From assembly GCF_032118995.1 (NCBI RefSeq), contig NC_092663.1, positions 1,426,001 through 1,490,000 of the forward strand: DNA of 64,000 bases, given 5' to 3'. The notes beneath the pieces were generated by a model, which was given only the letters and a program-made list of their open reading frames with translations, was not told where the DNA came from and did no database searches. Shown piece by piece: positions 1-10,400 of the stretch (within the stretch, counting starts at the first letter, position 1; each line of letters opens with the position of its first letter). The position numbers were made by a program, and so were the translations under genes. This DNA comes from Asterias amurensis (taxonomy: Eukaryota > Echinodermata > Asteroidea > Forcipulatida > Asteriidae).

Positions 1-85
1 TTTGTCCAGTAGATCATTTCTTACCAGAATTAAGAGCCTTATCACACTTTACATGCCTGGTATTTCACGGAGGCAACGAAAGTTC

Positions 86-413
86 ACGGTGGCACGGTTG
101 GCTTGTGCGTAAGGCGCTCGCCTCTCACCAAGGTGACCCTGGTTCGATTCCCGGTCGGGGCCATATGTGAGTTGAGTTGTGCGTTGGTTCTCTGCTGTGC
201 CACGAGGGTTTTCCAGACTATCCGGTTTTCCTCCCTCAGGAAAAAACCAAACACTTTCGATCTTGGCTGTGCTCCGTGGTCATAATGGGTTGATGTGGCT
301 AGCAGCTGAATGCGCCCTTGCATGCCTGCTTCTCAAACACAATGTAGCCGCGTCCTTCGCAATTCAGCTCTTAGCTGCGAGTAAGGTAGATTAGCCCCCC
401 AAATTATTGTTAT
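86..413 (+). repeat. tRNA-derived SINE, copy 1
   Basis: The head has a pol III box A-like stretch (TTGGCTTGTGCG) and a box B (GGTTCGATTCC, 141-151). An unrelated body follows (GTGTGAGTTGAGTTGTGCGT and onward), ending in an AT-rich tail. The same head and body recur at 38884-39137 with scattered differences, which shows an interspersed SINE rather than a tRNA gene. The acceptor ends do not pair convincingly. Confidence 0.8.
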
Positions 414-430
414 TATTGTTTTTTAACTGC

Positions 431-820
431 TTAAAGGAACATGTTGCCTTGGATCGGTCGAGTTGGTCTTTGAAAAGCGTTTGTAACCGTTTTTTATAAA
501 ATGCATATGGGTAGAAAGATGTTGTAAAAGTAGAATACAATGATCCACACAAACATGCCTCGAAATTGCGTGGTTTTCCTTTTACCTCGTCGACTAACAC
601 GTCGGCCATTTATGGGGGTCAAAATTTTGACTCCCATAAATGGCCGACCATGTTAGTTCGCACAGTAGAAGGAAAACCACGCAATTTCGAGGCAAACTTG
701 TGTGGATCATTGTATTCTACTTTTAAAACATCTTTCCAACCATATGCATTTTATAAAAAACGGTTACAAACGCTTTTGTTTTGACCAACTCGTCCGATCC
801 AAGGCAACGTGTTCCTTTAA
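431..820. mobile_element. Palindromic MITE with TTAA ends, family A, copy 1
   Basis: The two halves are inverted copies of each other over about 190 bp, meeting near 620 at CCATTTATGG. The ends read TTAAAGGAAC and GTTCCTTTAA, so TTAA is the likely target duplication, as for piggyBac-type elements; that superfamily is inferred from the TTAA alone. No coding capacity is seen. Confidence 0.85.
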
Positions 821-1744
821 CCCTTCTCCAGAAGAGCAGGAGTGGCTAATCCCAGGGGTTTGCCCATTTTCTTGGGGTAGATCAGGGGTAAAGTGAACCA
901 AGTGTGAAAGGGCTGCCCATTATTCCCCAGGGTTGCCTCTGGGAATAGAGTAGTGTGAAAGGGGCATTTGAACAAATTATTTGAGGGGAATGGCTTTACA
1001 ATGCATTACATTTGCCACGATAATTCCATCCAAAAATAGCAAATCAAGACTTCCTTATGTAGCTGGTAATTTGCATTTACCACACAAATCTCATTTCAAG
1101 ATATATTATACACAAGATGGCAACTTGGACCTTCCATTAAAGTGCTGCATTAATACGCCGCCATTGCTGGGACTCTGGTAGAGCAAGGTTTTGTACACAA
1201 AGACTTTTAAAAAAAATAAGTAATTTACTGAAGCAGCTTGTTTTTATTAAACTGTATTGAACTTATTGAACTGATTACAAATTAAGGAAAAAATACTGTC
1301 ATGTTTTTGGTGATACAGCATTTGTGAGGAAATTTTGTCGCTGATGAAATGCTATTTTTCAGTGATCCAGATAAAATTTAGCAACCCACCTAAACTTGTG
1401 TGCTGTTCACTTTGACATCCGGATCCAAAGGTTGCCAACTGATAACCTACATGTACAAAGTGTACAAATAAATGTACATATATATCTATTCAGTCCTTTC
1501 TGTGTGTGTAGGAGGGGTTTGAACAGGAATACATGTCAAGAACTGTAATTTTTTGATAAAAATTAGTAGATAAATGTTATATTTGTTATTTAGTAGTTAG
1601 AGTGATCGTAGCTTAGTTTATGTAATTACCCAAGGATTCACAATTGTCTTCTCATTTAATGGAAAGGTACACCTTTGATAACAACTCCTAAAATGAATGG
1701 CCATAAATAAGGGAGTAAAAGGCCAGCGACGAGTTCTCTAACGG
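821..1744. other. No gene seen; AT-rich spacer
   Basis: No convincing coding frame, RNA gene or long repeat is visible here. The stretch 840-970 is GC-richer and holds a loose inverted repeat (CCCAGGGGTTTGCCC against CAGGGTTGCCTCTGGG), possibly an old MITE remnant. Confidence 0.5.
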
Positions 1745-2440
1745 CTGTTAGAATAGAATAGAATAGAATAGAATAATGTTTTATTGTCACTTGTAAAAAA
1801 CAAATATTAGTACAGTGAAATTCATTTTGGTTTTGCGTGTCTAAAAATATTATGTTATATACAAATTACACTAAAAATTAACCATTTACAAAAATACATG
1901 GACATATAATAAAAACAACTCTGAAAAGTATTACAATATACGAAAGATAAAAATAGTACGATAGAATTAAAATCAGAAATAGACATTCATAATTAAAACC
2001 TGTCATTTAGATAACGAACAGCTGTGGGATAAAAACTCTGCAAAGTACGGTTGGATCCATATTTAATTGATCGGAAACTATTCTTAGACCGCATGGGCTG
2101 AAAGAGGGAATGTTCTGGGTGAAACTGGTCATCTACTATAGAGAGGGCTCGTTTTTTAACTCGAGAGAGATACATTTCATCAAGTGATGGAAGTTGGCAA
2201 CCTATGATTTTACTAGCGGTGCAAACGATCCGGCTGATACGCTTCCGGTCATCGGCTGTTGCATTGCCCCACCAAACGATCATTGATTGTGTCAAGACAC
2301 TCTCAATCACCGTTTGGTAGAACTTCAACAGAAGTGGCTGACTGACATGGAAGCTTCTCAGCCGTCTCAAGAAGGGGTGTGGTTGTGTGATAAAGGCCGA
2401 AGGCGAAGGCCTTTGTCGATGGCCACGACCCTGCAAGGAG
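1745..2440 (-). mobile_element. 5'-truncated non-LTR LINE fragment (CR1-like)
   Basis: On the minus strand a frame at about 2436-1993 encodes a typical LINE ORF2 C-terminus: LRRLRSFHVSQPLLLKFYQT, then SVLTQSMIVWWGN, KRISRIVCTASKIIG and a terminal FYPTAVRYLN-like block. The element ends with a 3' untranslated region and a pentanucleotide tail, read on the plus strand as (AATAG)n at 1750-1775. Most of the reverse transcriptase is absent, consistent with 5' truncation on insertion. Confidence 0.8.
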
Positions 2441-2613
2441 TTAACAGCCGAGTTAAGAGCGAGTCACTACTCTTTTATTCCCATTCATTAATGCCTTTTT
2501 GGTTAAAATTTCTAACAAATTAAGAAACTCTGTTAAAGTTATCCGTTTTCCGACGTCCTTGAGCTCTGTATGTGTGTTGCATTTTTATGACTGAGACAGT
2601 TTTGGATATGCAT

Positions 2614-2736
2614 TCGTGCGTAGTCTTGGTGCAAGACGTTTCTCGTTTTCTTGTCACACACAGCGCGGCCTACTCACCAACAGCGCCCGCATCGCCCGTA
2701 ATGAGAAACTTTTGCGCCAAGACTAGCGCGTAGTTT
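2614..2736. repeat. Small foldback repeat
   Basis: CGTAGTCTTGGTGCAAGACG with following TTTCTC (from about 2619) is inversely repeated by GAGAAACTTTTGCGCCAAGACT (2702-2723), leaving a spacer of about 55 bp. It is probably a tiny MITE. Confidence 0.55.
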
Positions 2737-3190
2737 TCGAAAACAATCGGTTATAAACAGAGCTCCGACTGGTTGTTATCAATCGTTTAAACACCCCCAC
2801 GTGACGCGCTCTCCACCAATAGGAATAGCGGAACTGTGCATGTGTATTCCTATATTAGGGATTATTCTTCCTGCGTGGACATATATTTGCTCCGGATTTT
2901 AAAGGATATCTCACAAAGGCAACCACTTTTTGAAAATGAATTTTGCACATTTGATTGTTTACGCATACTTTGCCTTACTGGGGGAGGGTATAGAGTAAAG
3001 ACATTGTTTGTTGATTATTATAACAGTTTCAATATGGTAATTTCATTTGAACAGCTTTGTTTGGTTCTTTTTTTGTTTCATTTTATCTTTCACTTCTCAC
3101 TATTTAGTGTGAGATGTTACTTTGGTACATGAAGGACAATATTTTGTGAAACTGCCACGTTTAATTTTGCTAAAATATTTGTCTAAATAG
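2737..3190. other. No gene seen
   Basis: An AT-rich stretch with one open frame of about 98 codons (2836-3132). Its composition is hydrophobic and T-driven and it has no recognisable domain, so it is not called a gene. Confidence 0.5.
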
Positions 3191-3194
3191 TTTA

Positions 3195-3405
3195 AGCAGG
3201 GTGCTGTTTACTTGCCTTGGTCGGATTTTATAAAGCATGTAAGCACACTAATATATTGCTGAGCAGAAATAGCTTACCAGCCAAAATAACATACAGTTTA
3301 CATTGCTACGACTGGTATCCCCACAAAATTCTTGCTTAATTAAGATATTTGCTAAGCAGTATCTATCTGTGTAACAGCTTTATGAAATTGGGGAATTGTG
3401 TCTTG
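3195..3405. repeat. GGGCCC/CTAAGCA interspersed repeat, divergent copy
   Basis: It shares the internal blocks CAGAAATAGCTTACCAGCC, GACTGGTATCCC and AACAGCTTTATGAAATTGGG with copies at 25916-26113, 34890-35065 and 45168-45358. The family is a short element of about 190 bp with partly complementary ends and no coding capacity. Confidence 0.6.
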
Positions 3406-3487
3406 TTGTTGGAATTTTAAAAAATTCAAAGAGTGCAATACATACATGTCTGGCTTCATAATACAATCTCTATAGAATTGGCTTAAA

Positions 3488-3811
3488 ACTCCTTAGATTA
3501 GAAACTTTTCAAGTCATTAGAAAATAAAAAGGCCCTCATCCTCCTATTTTGGGGGCAAAACCTGGTCAGCCAATTTTAGAAGTTAAAATTTTGACTCAAT
3601 AAAATGGCTGATCGTGTTAGTTCGCGACGTAAAAGGAAAACCGTGCAATTTTGAGTGATACTTGTGTGGATCATTATATTCTACTTTTAAAATATCTTTC
3701 TAACCATATAATGCCTTTCATAACGAACGGTTTCAAATGCTTTTCAAGACCAACTTGATCGATCCAAGGCAATGTGTTCCTTGACCGATCAAAGGCAACG
3801 TGTTCCTTTAT
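3488..3811. mobile_element. Half copy of TTAA MITE family A, with a flank duplicated downstream
   Basis: This carries one arm of the family A palindrome, from TTTTGACTCAATAAAATGGC to GTTCCTTTA. The preceding flank (GATTAGAAACTTTTCAAGTC and AAAAAGGCCCTCATCC) recurs at 4217-4280, so an MITE arm plus flank of about 270 bp was duplicated around the full copy at 3813-4212. Confidence 0.7.
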
Positions 3812-3812
3812 C

Positions 3813-4212
3813 TTAAAGGAACACGTTGCCTTGGATTGGTCGAGTTGGTCCTTGAAAAGCGTTCTGTAACCGTTTATTATAAAATGCATATGGGTTAAAA
3901 AGATGTTGTAAAAGTAGAATATAATGATCCACACAAGTATCACTTGAAATTGGGTGGTTTTCTTTTTACCTCGTCGACTAACACGGTCAGCAATTTATGG
4001 AAGTCAAATTTTAGACTCCCATAAATGGCCAAACGTGTTACAACTGTAGTTCGCAAAGCAAAAGGAAAACTGCGCAATTTCGAAGCAAATTTGTGTGGAT
4101 CATTGTATTCTACTTTTAAAACATCTTTCCAATCATATGCATTTTATAACAGATGGTTACAAACCTTTTTTATAGACCAACTCGTCCGATCTAAGGCAAT
4201 GTGTTCCTTTAA
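3813..4212. mobile_element. Palindromic MITE with TTAA ends, family A, copy 2
   Basis: A full palindrome starting TTAAAGGAACACGTTGCC and ending GTGTTCCTTTAA. The arms are homologous to copy 1 and about equally long. Confidence 0.85.
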
Positions 4213-4484
4213 ACTCATTAGATTAGAAACTTTTCAAGTCATTAGAAAATAAAAAGGCCCTCATCCTCCTATTTTGGGGGCAAAACTCGGTCAGCCAATT
4301 TTTTTAGTAAAATTTTGACTCAATAAAATGGCTGACTGTATTAGTTTGGGACGTAAAAGAAAAACCATGCAATTACGAGTGATACTTACACACATGTATG
4401 TGGGTCATTATATTCTACTTTTAAAATATCTTTCTAACCATATAATATAACTTGACCGATCCAAGGCAACGTGTTCCTTTAAGT
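4213..4484. mobile_element. Second half copy of MITE family A with the same flank
   Basis: Near-repeat of 3488-3811, starting with the shared flank GATTAGAAACTTTTCAAGTC and ending GGCAACGTGTTCCTTTAA. It supports local duplication rather than an independent insertion. Confidence 0.7.
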
Positions 4485-4587
4485 TGTTTATGATATTTCA
4501 TACAAACTACTCAGTTAGCTTGATCGCATTTACATACATGTATGATGTTCCTTGTCCAAATTTAAAAAAAATTTTCCCTTCTTTATC

Positions 4588-4958
4588 TTAAAGGAAAACG
4601 TTGCCTTGGATCTGTCGAGATGGTCTTTGAAAAGCGTGTTGTAACCGTTTGTTATAAAATGCGTAAGGTTAAAAAGATGTTGTAAAAGTAGAATATAATG
4701 ATCCACACAAGTATCACTCGAAATTGCGTGGTTTTCTTTTTACCTCGTTGACTAACACGTTCGGCCATTTATGGGAGTCAAATTTTTGACTCTCATAAAT
4801 GGCCGACCGTGTTAGTTCGCGACGTAAAAGGAAAACCGTGCAATTATGAGTGATACTTGTGTGGATCATTATATTCCTACTTTGAAAACATCTTTCTAAC
4901 GTTTTCAAACGCCTTTTATAGACCAACTTGTCCTATCCAAGGCAACGTGTTCCTTTAA
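4588..4958. mobile_element. Palindromic MITE with TTAA ends, family A, copy 3
   Basis: Begins TTAAAGGAAAACGTTGCC and ends GGCAACGTGTTCCTTTAA, with a fold point near 4780-4800. One arm is shorter than the other by internal deletion. Confidence 0.85.
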
Positions 4959-5420
4959 CTCCTTGTTTAATGTTCCATGTGATAAGAAAGAAACATTTAT
5001 TATATTTTGTACAGTTAAGTTTAGTTGTATTACTCAGTCAAGTGTTCCATACATGTGAGGTGCGAGGTTGGTTCTCTCTCAAATTTTAAGTTGTACAAAT
5101 GTCTACAGTCTTGCATGGTTTATTTTTGACTTTAAAACTTCAGCTTCCTTACAATTGATCGCTTTGGTATTAAACAGTAAAGGGCTGTAGGTATGAAACA
5201 TATTTTGCATAGTGCCAAATATTTGTGCTTTAAAATCATTTGATATTATACTATTATATTATTACTGCTTAGTAAATCATAACAGGATATGTACCAGGCA
5301 CAGATGGTACTTGTGGTTGTAATCATATTTTGATTAGCATATTTGTGTTGTGCTTAGGTACTTTGTGTTTTTAAGCAGCTATTATGCCCAGCTTAATACT
5401 TCCAGTGCGGTGCGGCCTAG
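4959..5420. other. No gene seen
   Basis: AT-rich sequence with no convincing frame, RNA gene or strong repeat. Confidence 0.5.
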
Positions 5421-5962
5421 CCAGTCATGTACTAGTCTTGTCACAAGATGATAGTGCTCAATATTGGATAGTGTTCTGCGCTCAGTTGTAACTCGCTATA
5501 GCACACCCTCCTTTGACTGGAGAGCTTGACTGCGAGTATTTGCTCCTCGGACTACGCCAGAGACTAGACTGGGCCCCTGTCTGTATCTGCGCTGCTGCTA
5601 GATCCAGTGATTCCGTTGGATACAATGATATCATTGGATACATGCAGTAACATAGATGCCAAAATACATGTAGTCACTGCTCTCAAGTCCACAATGGAAT
5701 TTGACTGCGTATCTATATGTGAGATGACCGAGGTCACAGGTTAAACTACCCGCCGGTTTTGCAATTTTGAGGCCGGTATTTTTGAGGCGTTATTCTTGAG
5801 CCTCGAAGAATGACATCAGACGTTCAGGCTAGCCAGAGACTAGCTTTGCCAGTCAAGTTCTCCAGCAGTCAAATGAGGGTGCGCTTTTAGCGAGTTACAA
5901 CTGAGGGCAGTATACACTATCCAATATCAAGCGATACAGTCTTGGGCCAAGACTAGTCATGT
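5421..5962. mobile_element. Long foldback element
   Basis: A left arm of about 150 bp (5421-5575, with CATGTACTAGTCTTG and CAGTTGTAACTCGCTA) is inversely repeated by the right arm (5820-5962, with TAGCGAGTTACAACTG and CAAGACTAGTCATGTAC). The middle of about 245 bp is unrelated and non-coding. This is a foldback or MITE-type element with long terminal inverted repeats. Confidence 0.75.
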
Positions 5963-6329
5963 ACTGGTTATACTCCAAGTTTATCAACAACAAAACATCT
6001 TTATAAAATGTTCTGTAGATTTTAGATTTATTATACTTATAATATTTTGCATGCATTATTTAAACTCCACTTTTTAACTTATTGTTACTTGTCAAAATGA
6101 TAGTACATGTATGTATGTATGTACATTGTACTCCACAAAAAATGGTATTTCATGCTTAGAAAAACTATTTACCTTTTTTCTCTAAGATAAATTGTTAGTT
6201 GGTGCAAATTATGTGTTCAAGTCACTTGCCAAATTCCATGTTAATTACAATCTCTGAATCATCAGAGTTTAAAGATCAGTTTTTTTTTTTAATAAATTGT
6301 TTATTTATTTGTTTGTTAGCAACTCGAGG
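5963..6329. other. No gene seen
   Basis: AT-rich, with a short (TATG)n run near 6108-6122. No supported feature. Confidence 0.5.
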
Positions 6330-6720
6330 GCCCAATTTTACAGAGCTGCTTATAATAATAGTAATAATAAATAATATTAATAATAATAATAATAATAGTA
6401 AACATTTATGTTGCCAAATCCATTAAAATGCTCCTAGGCGCTTTACAACAATAACAACTTTTATTTTAAACACAACAGCTAAATAATTGAAAGGTCAAAT
6501 ATAAGGTCCACAAAATATGATCATAAAACAATATATACACGTAAACAAAACTTGCTAAGCACAACAATATTATCCTTACTAGAGAATAAAGTTACCAGCC
6601 AAAATATCACATCACTTGTACATTACATATGACTGGTACCCTGCTCATATTGGCTTAGCAGGAAAATTGCTTAGCAATATTAACTGCTTTTAAAAGCAGC
6701 TCTTTAAAATTGGGCCCATG
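6328..6720. repeat. GGGCCC interspersed repeat interrupted by an (AAT)n-rich insert
   Basis: The outer ends GGGCCCAATTTTACAGAGCT and AGCTCTTTAAAATTGGGCCC are inverse copies. The usual inner blocks (AAGCACAACA, GTTACCAGCC, TGACTGGTACCC) lie at 6555-6690. The left part is broken by an (AAT)n tract (6355-6403) and about 150 bp of foreign sequence. Confidence 0.7.
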
Positions 6721-6949
6721 TTGTTGCATGATTTGTCCCCGCCCCTCCCACCCAAACTTTTTTTTTCAATTTAAGATGAATTCTACCAATGAGGTTACTT
6801 CCCATTATTCTTTTAGAGGGAAATTTTACTTTGTTGTTATTATTTATATTTTTCATAACAGTAATATAGTGTAAGCGGTCTGTAATAAAGTGTTACTTAA
6901 AAATAAAAATAAAAGAATTTATTGAACTTGTGTCACAGGAAATTAATTG

Positions 6950-7285
6950 TGGTTTTTCAATTTGATGCCAAATTTAGATATAACTGCTGAATTGCCCCTT
7001 GAAATGTTTATAATTTTAGGCCCAAATTTGATTCAACTGCTGGATTTACCCCTCGTTATATTCAATTGTAGGCCAAAAATTTGATGAAACTGCTAGATTT
7101 ATCCCTTGTTATTTTTTCAATTTTAGGCCCCAATTTGATTTAACTGAATGCCTAAATTTGATCAAACTGCTGTACTTCCCTTGAAATGTTTTCAATTTCG
7201 GCCCAAATTTGATAAAAACGCTGTATTTTCCCCTCACATTCGGCCCAAATTTGATGAAACTGCCGAACTTGCCCCTTGTGACCAT
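6950..7285. repeat. Degenerate minisatellite, first block
   Basis: Imperfect units of about 50-60 bp recur around the words CCCAAATTTGAT, AAACTGCTG and CCCCTTGT. The same pattern resumes at 9300-10930, so one tandem array appears to have been split by later sequence. Confidence 0.7.
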
Positions 7286-7294
7286 TGAAAGTCC

Positions 7295-7460
7295 ATAGAT
7301 CTATAAATAGAGATCAGAAGAGGCGACGTTCTGACGTCAAGCCATGACGTCATCCCCTGACGTCACGCTGAAGACAGTACACCAGTGCAGCCTGACACGC
7401 TAAAAGACTATTAGGCGTCGGGCACCAGTCATTTCGGTCGCCATTTTACTAGAAGAAAAA
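7295..7460 (+). promoter_or_regulatory. Compact promoter with three CRE palindromes
   Basis: A TATA-like TATAAATAG lies at about 7302. Three perfect TGACGTCA sites (ATF/CREB binding) lie within about 40 bp at 7331-7366. An AT-rich leader and an ATG in good context (AAAAATGG) at 7461 follow. The spacing and the downstream splice donor at 7563 suggest a genuine plus-strand start; transcription is inferred. Confidence 0.55.
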
Positions 7461-10400
7461 ATGGATGACGGCAGTACCTCCTGTTCAAACAATTTCTGTG
7501 CAGACGTTTTTGTACTTTTGGCGGAGAGTTTCGTAGCTATAATTACGGCAAAACTGATCATGGTAAGTTGATTATTATCTTTGTGGGGAAATTGAATTAT
7601 TATTGAAAGTATTTCTTGGTGAATTTGACTTTTTGAGGGCGGGGCGCAACATTCGAAAAGCACGAGGGTGAACATGTGACTGTTGTTCGTACATCATACC
7701 CATATGTACATGTACATTAAAACACATGTATCGATAAACCTGAAAAGAAATTTAGGCTCTAACGCGAGTGGGGATAATTTACAAATTAAAAGACCAAAAA
7801 CAAACTGCCCGGCAGCCGAGAAAAAGGCCTTAGCATAGAACACATACAAGACAGACAAATTACGAGATTTGGGATATAAACCCAAATAAAATGCTCAGTA
7901 GCCGAGAAAAAAACAGCCAAGTTTCAAGGAAAACATTGAGCTGAAATTTCTCATTGGACATGTTAGAGCGCCACCTATCGGCAGGATCAGGAATTAAAGG
8001 CATTTTCAATTATTTTATGGGCACAATCATCATCACAACATTGTTATGATAGTTGGAACAATGGAGGATGTGATATCTTCATTTAAACAAAATACGCGTT
8101 TTTAAAAATATTTTTCTTTAGATTGAATTTTAAATCAAAATTGTTGGGTCAAATTGGCCAAAAATCTGAAACAGGATCTTTAAATTCCCATAGCATCAAT
8201 ATGCAATCCCAACTTCTACTTAGCAACTCCAAATTCCACTTCAATTCACTTAGCATCAATATGCCTTTCCAACTTCGCTAAATCTCTTGGCCAACTATGA
8301 GGCTCTCCAAATATTGTTCTCTAGGCATAAAAGCCAGTCTTCCCTTTCTCCAACAAATACCTCCTCGATGCAACTTCCATGCTACATCAGTCCAGCCCTA
8401 CCTCGACTTCCCTGTTCGGCCCAACGTTTCGTCTTCTGATGGACGCACTTCAAATGGGGCAACCTTGCTCATTCCCTGGCCATCTTGGCGAAGACTCTGT
8501 GCCCTTTGCGCATACTCTTGACCATACTCTTGGCCATCTAAACAATAGAGTTTGTAATAATAAATATCAAATAATAATGTGATTGACTATGGTCCTTCTG
8601 AACAAACTTTTAACTAAAAAAGATTTTTGGATAACAGCGCTTTTCTGTCACAACTTTCTCAAATGTCTCAAGCAAATAAAATGGTGTTTCTTGTAAGATT
8701 ACTCAATTCTAAATTAATATTGACTTATCAACACAGTTTTTGTCTCTTCACACAAAATGCACTGAAAATATAGACTACGTTTTGGTTGAACTTCTTCTCA
8801 CAAAATGCACTGAAAATATAGCAGTTATAAACAATAAATAAATAGTTGGTATAATTTACAGTCAATCTTGGGTGTTTCCGCCTGCCAAATATCTGGATTC
8901 AGTGTAAATTTCACCCCGCTATAGATGCTTTACTTTTTGAAGCTCACGATTTGAGCCAAGTATAGAGTGCCGACACACTCTATCTACGATGTTGCTGGCT
9001 CATCACAATGTCAGGTAAAAGAGCAGAATCGCCATCTTTAAATTAGATCCGGTTATTTTTATGAATGAACCGAGTGACACTGTCTAAAACTAATATCAAT
9101 CCGCCCATAACATCTCATTCACAAACGAACAGCGCCCTCTAGAGGCAAAAAAACCACAATTTTAATATATATTTTTTTTTAAATAGCGCCCTCTAGCGGC
9201 GCAAAAAACTATTCGAATATCCGGTTAATTTCGGATAGTTTGCCAGCGGTATCCGAATACCAAAATTTCACTTTTCGCCCAGCACTATTTGTGACACTAC
9301 CCCTTGTTATTTTTGTTTTTATTTTAGATCTAATTTTGATCAAACGGACTTGCCCCTTGTGATTTGTCAATGTTTTATTAAAGTTTGATCAAACTGCTGG
9401 ACTTACCCCCTTGTGATTATTTTATTTGATGTATTGCAGGGTTGTACTGGTGAGCTGAGATTTAATTGTAGAGAATCACTGCATGTACAAGGGATCGCTG
9501 ACTTGACCAGGGAGTAAGTGTTAACACAAACTAAATGCTCACATACACATGGGATATGTTGTTATAACAAAAACATGTGTCTGTGAATATAATAATAATA
9601 ATAAAAGTCTGCTGGACTTCCCTCTTTTTTATCAATTTTTAACCCAGATTTGATCAAAATGCTAGACCTTACATGTACCTCTTGTGAATTTGTTCAGTTT
9701 AAACCAAAATTTTATCGAACTGCTGAACTTGCCCCACCCCCTTGTGATTTTTTCAATTTCTTTTTACAAAATTTGATCAAACTGCTGAACTTACTTACCC
9801 CTTGTTTTTTTTAACAAAAAAATGATCAAACTGCCCAATTTTGGACCCAAATGATAAAACTTACTCTTTCCATTTTTAACGAAAACTTGATAAAATTGCT
9901 GGACACTATTGGTTATTACTCAAAACAATTATCAGCATAAAATATCACTTGTTAACGAGTAATGGGGAGAGGTTGATAGCATAAAACATTGTTAGAAAGG
10001 GCTTCCGCTAAAGTGACGTAGATTTCTAGAAAGAAAAAGAAGTAATTTTCCACGAATTTGACTTTAAGACCTCAAGTTTGGAATTTGAGGTCCCGAAGTC
10101 AAGGATCTGAAAGCACACAACTTCGTGTGACAAGGGTGTTTTGTTCTTTCAACTCCGATGACCATCCGAGCTCAAATTTGCACAGGTTTGTTATTTTATG
10201 CATATGTTGAGATACACCAAGTGAGAAGACTGGTCTTTGACAATTACCAATAGTGTCCAGTGTCTTTAACCCTGTGACTTTTCTCAATTTAGATTTAAAA
10301 AAGTTATCGAACTGCTGGGTTTACCCCTTGTGATTTTTTCATCTGATGTATTGCAGGGTTGTACTGTTGAGATGACATGGCAGAGAATCGCCACATGAAG

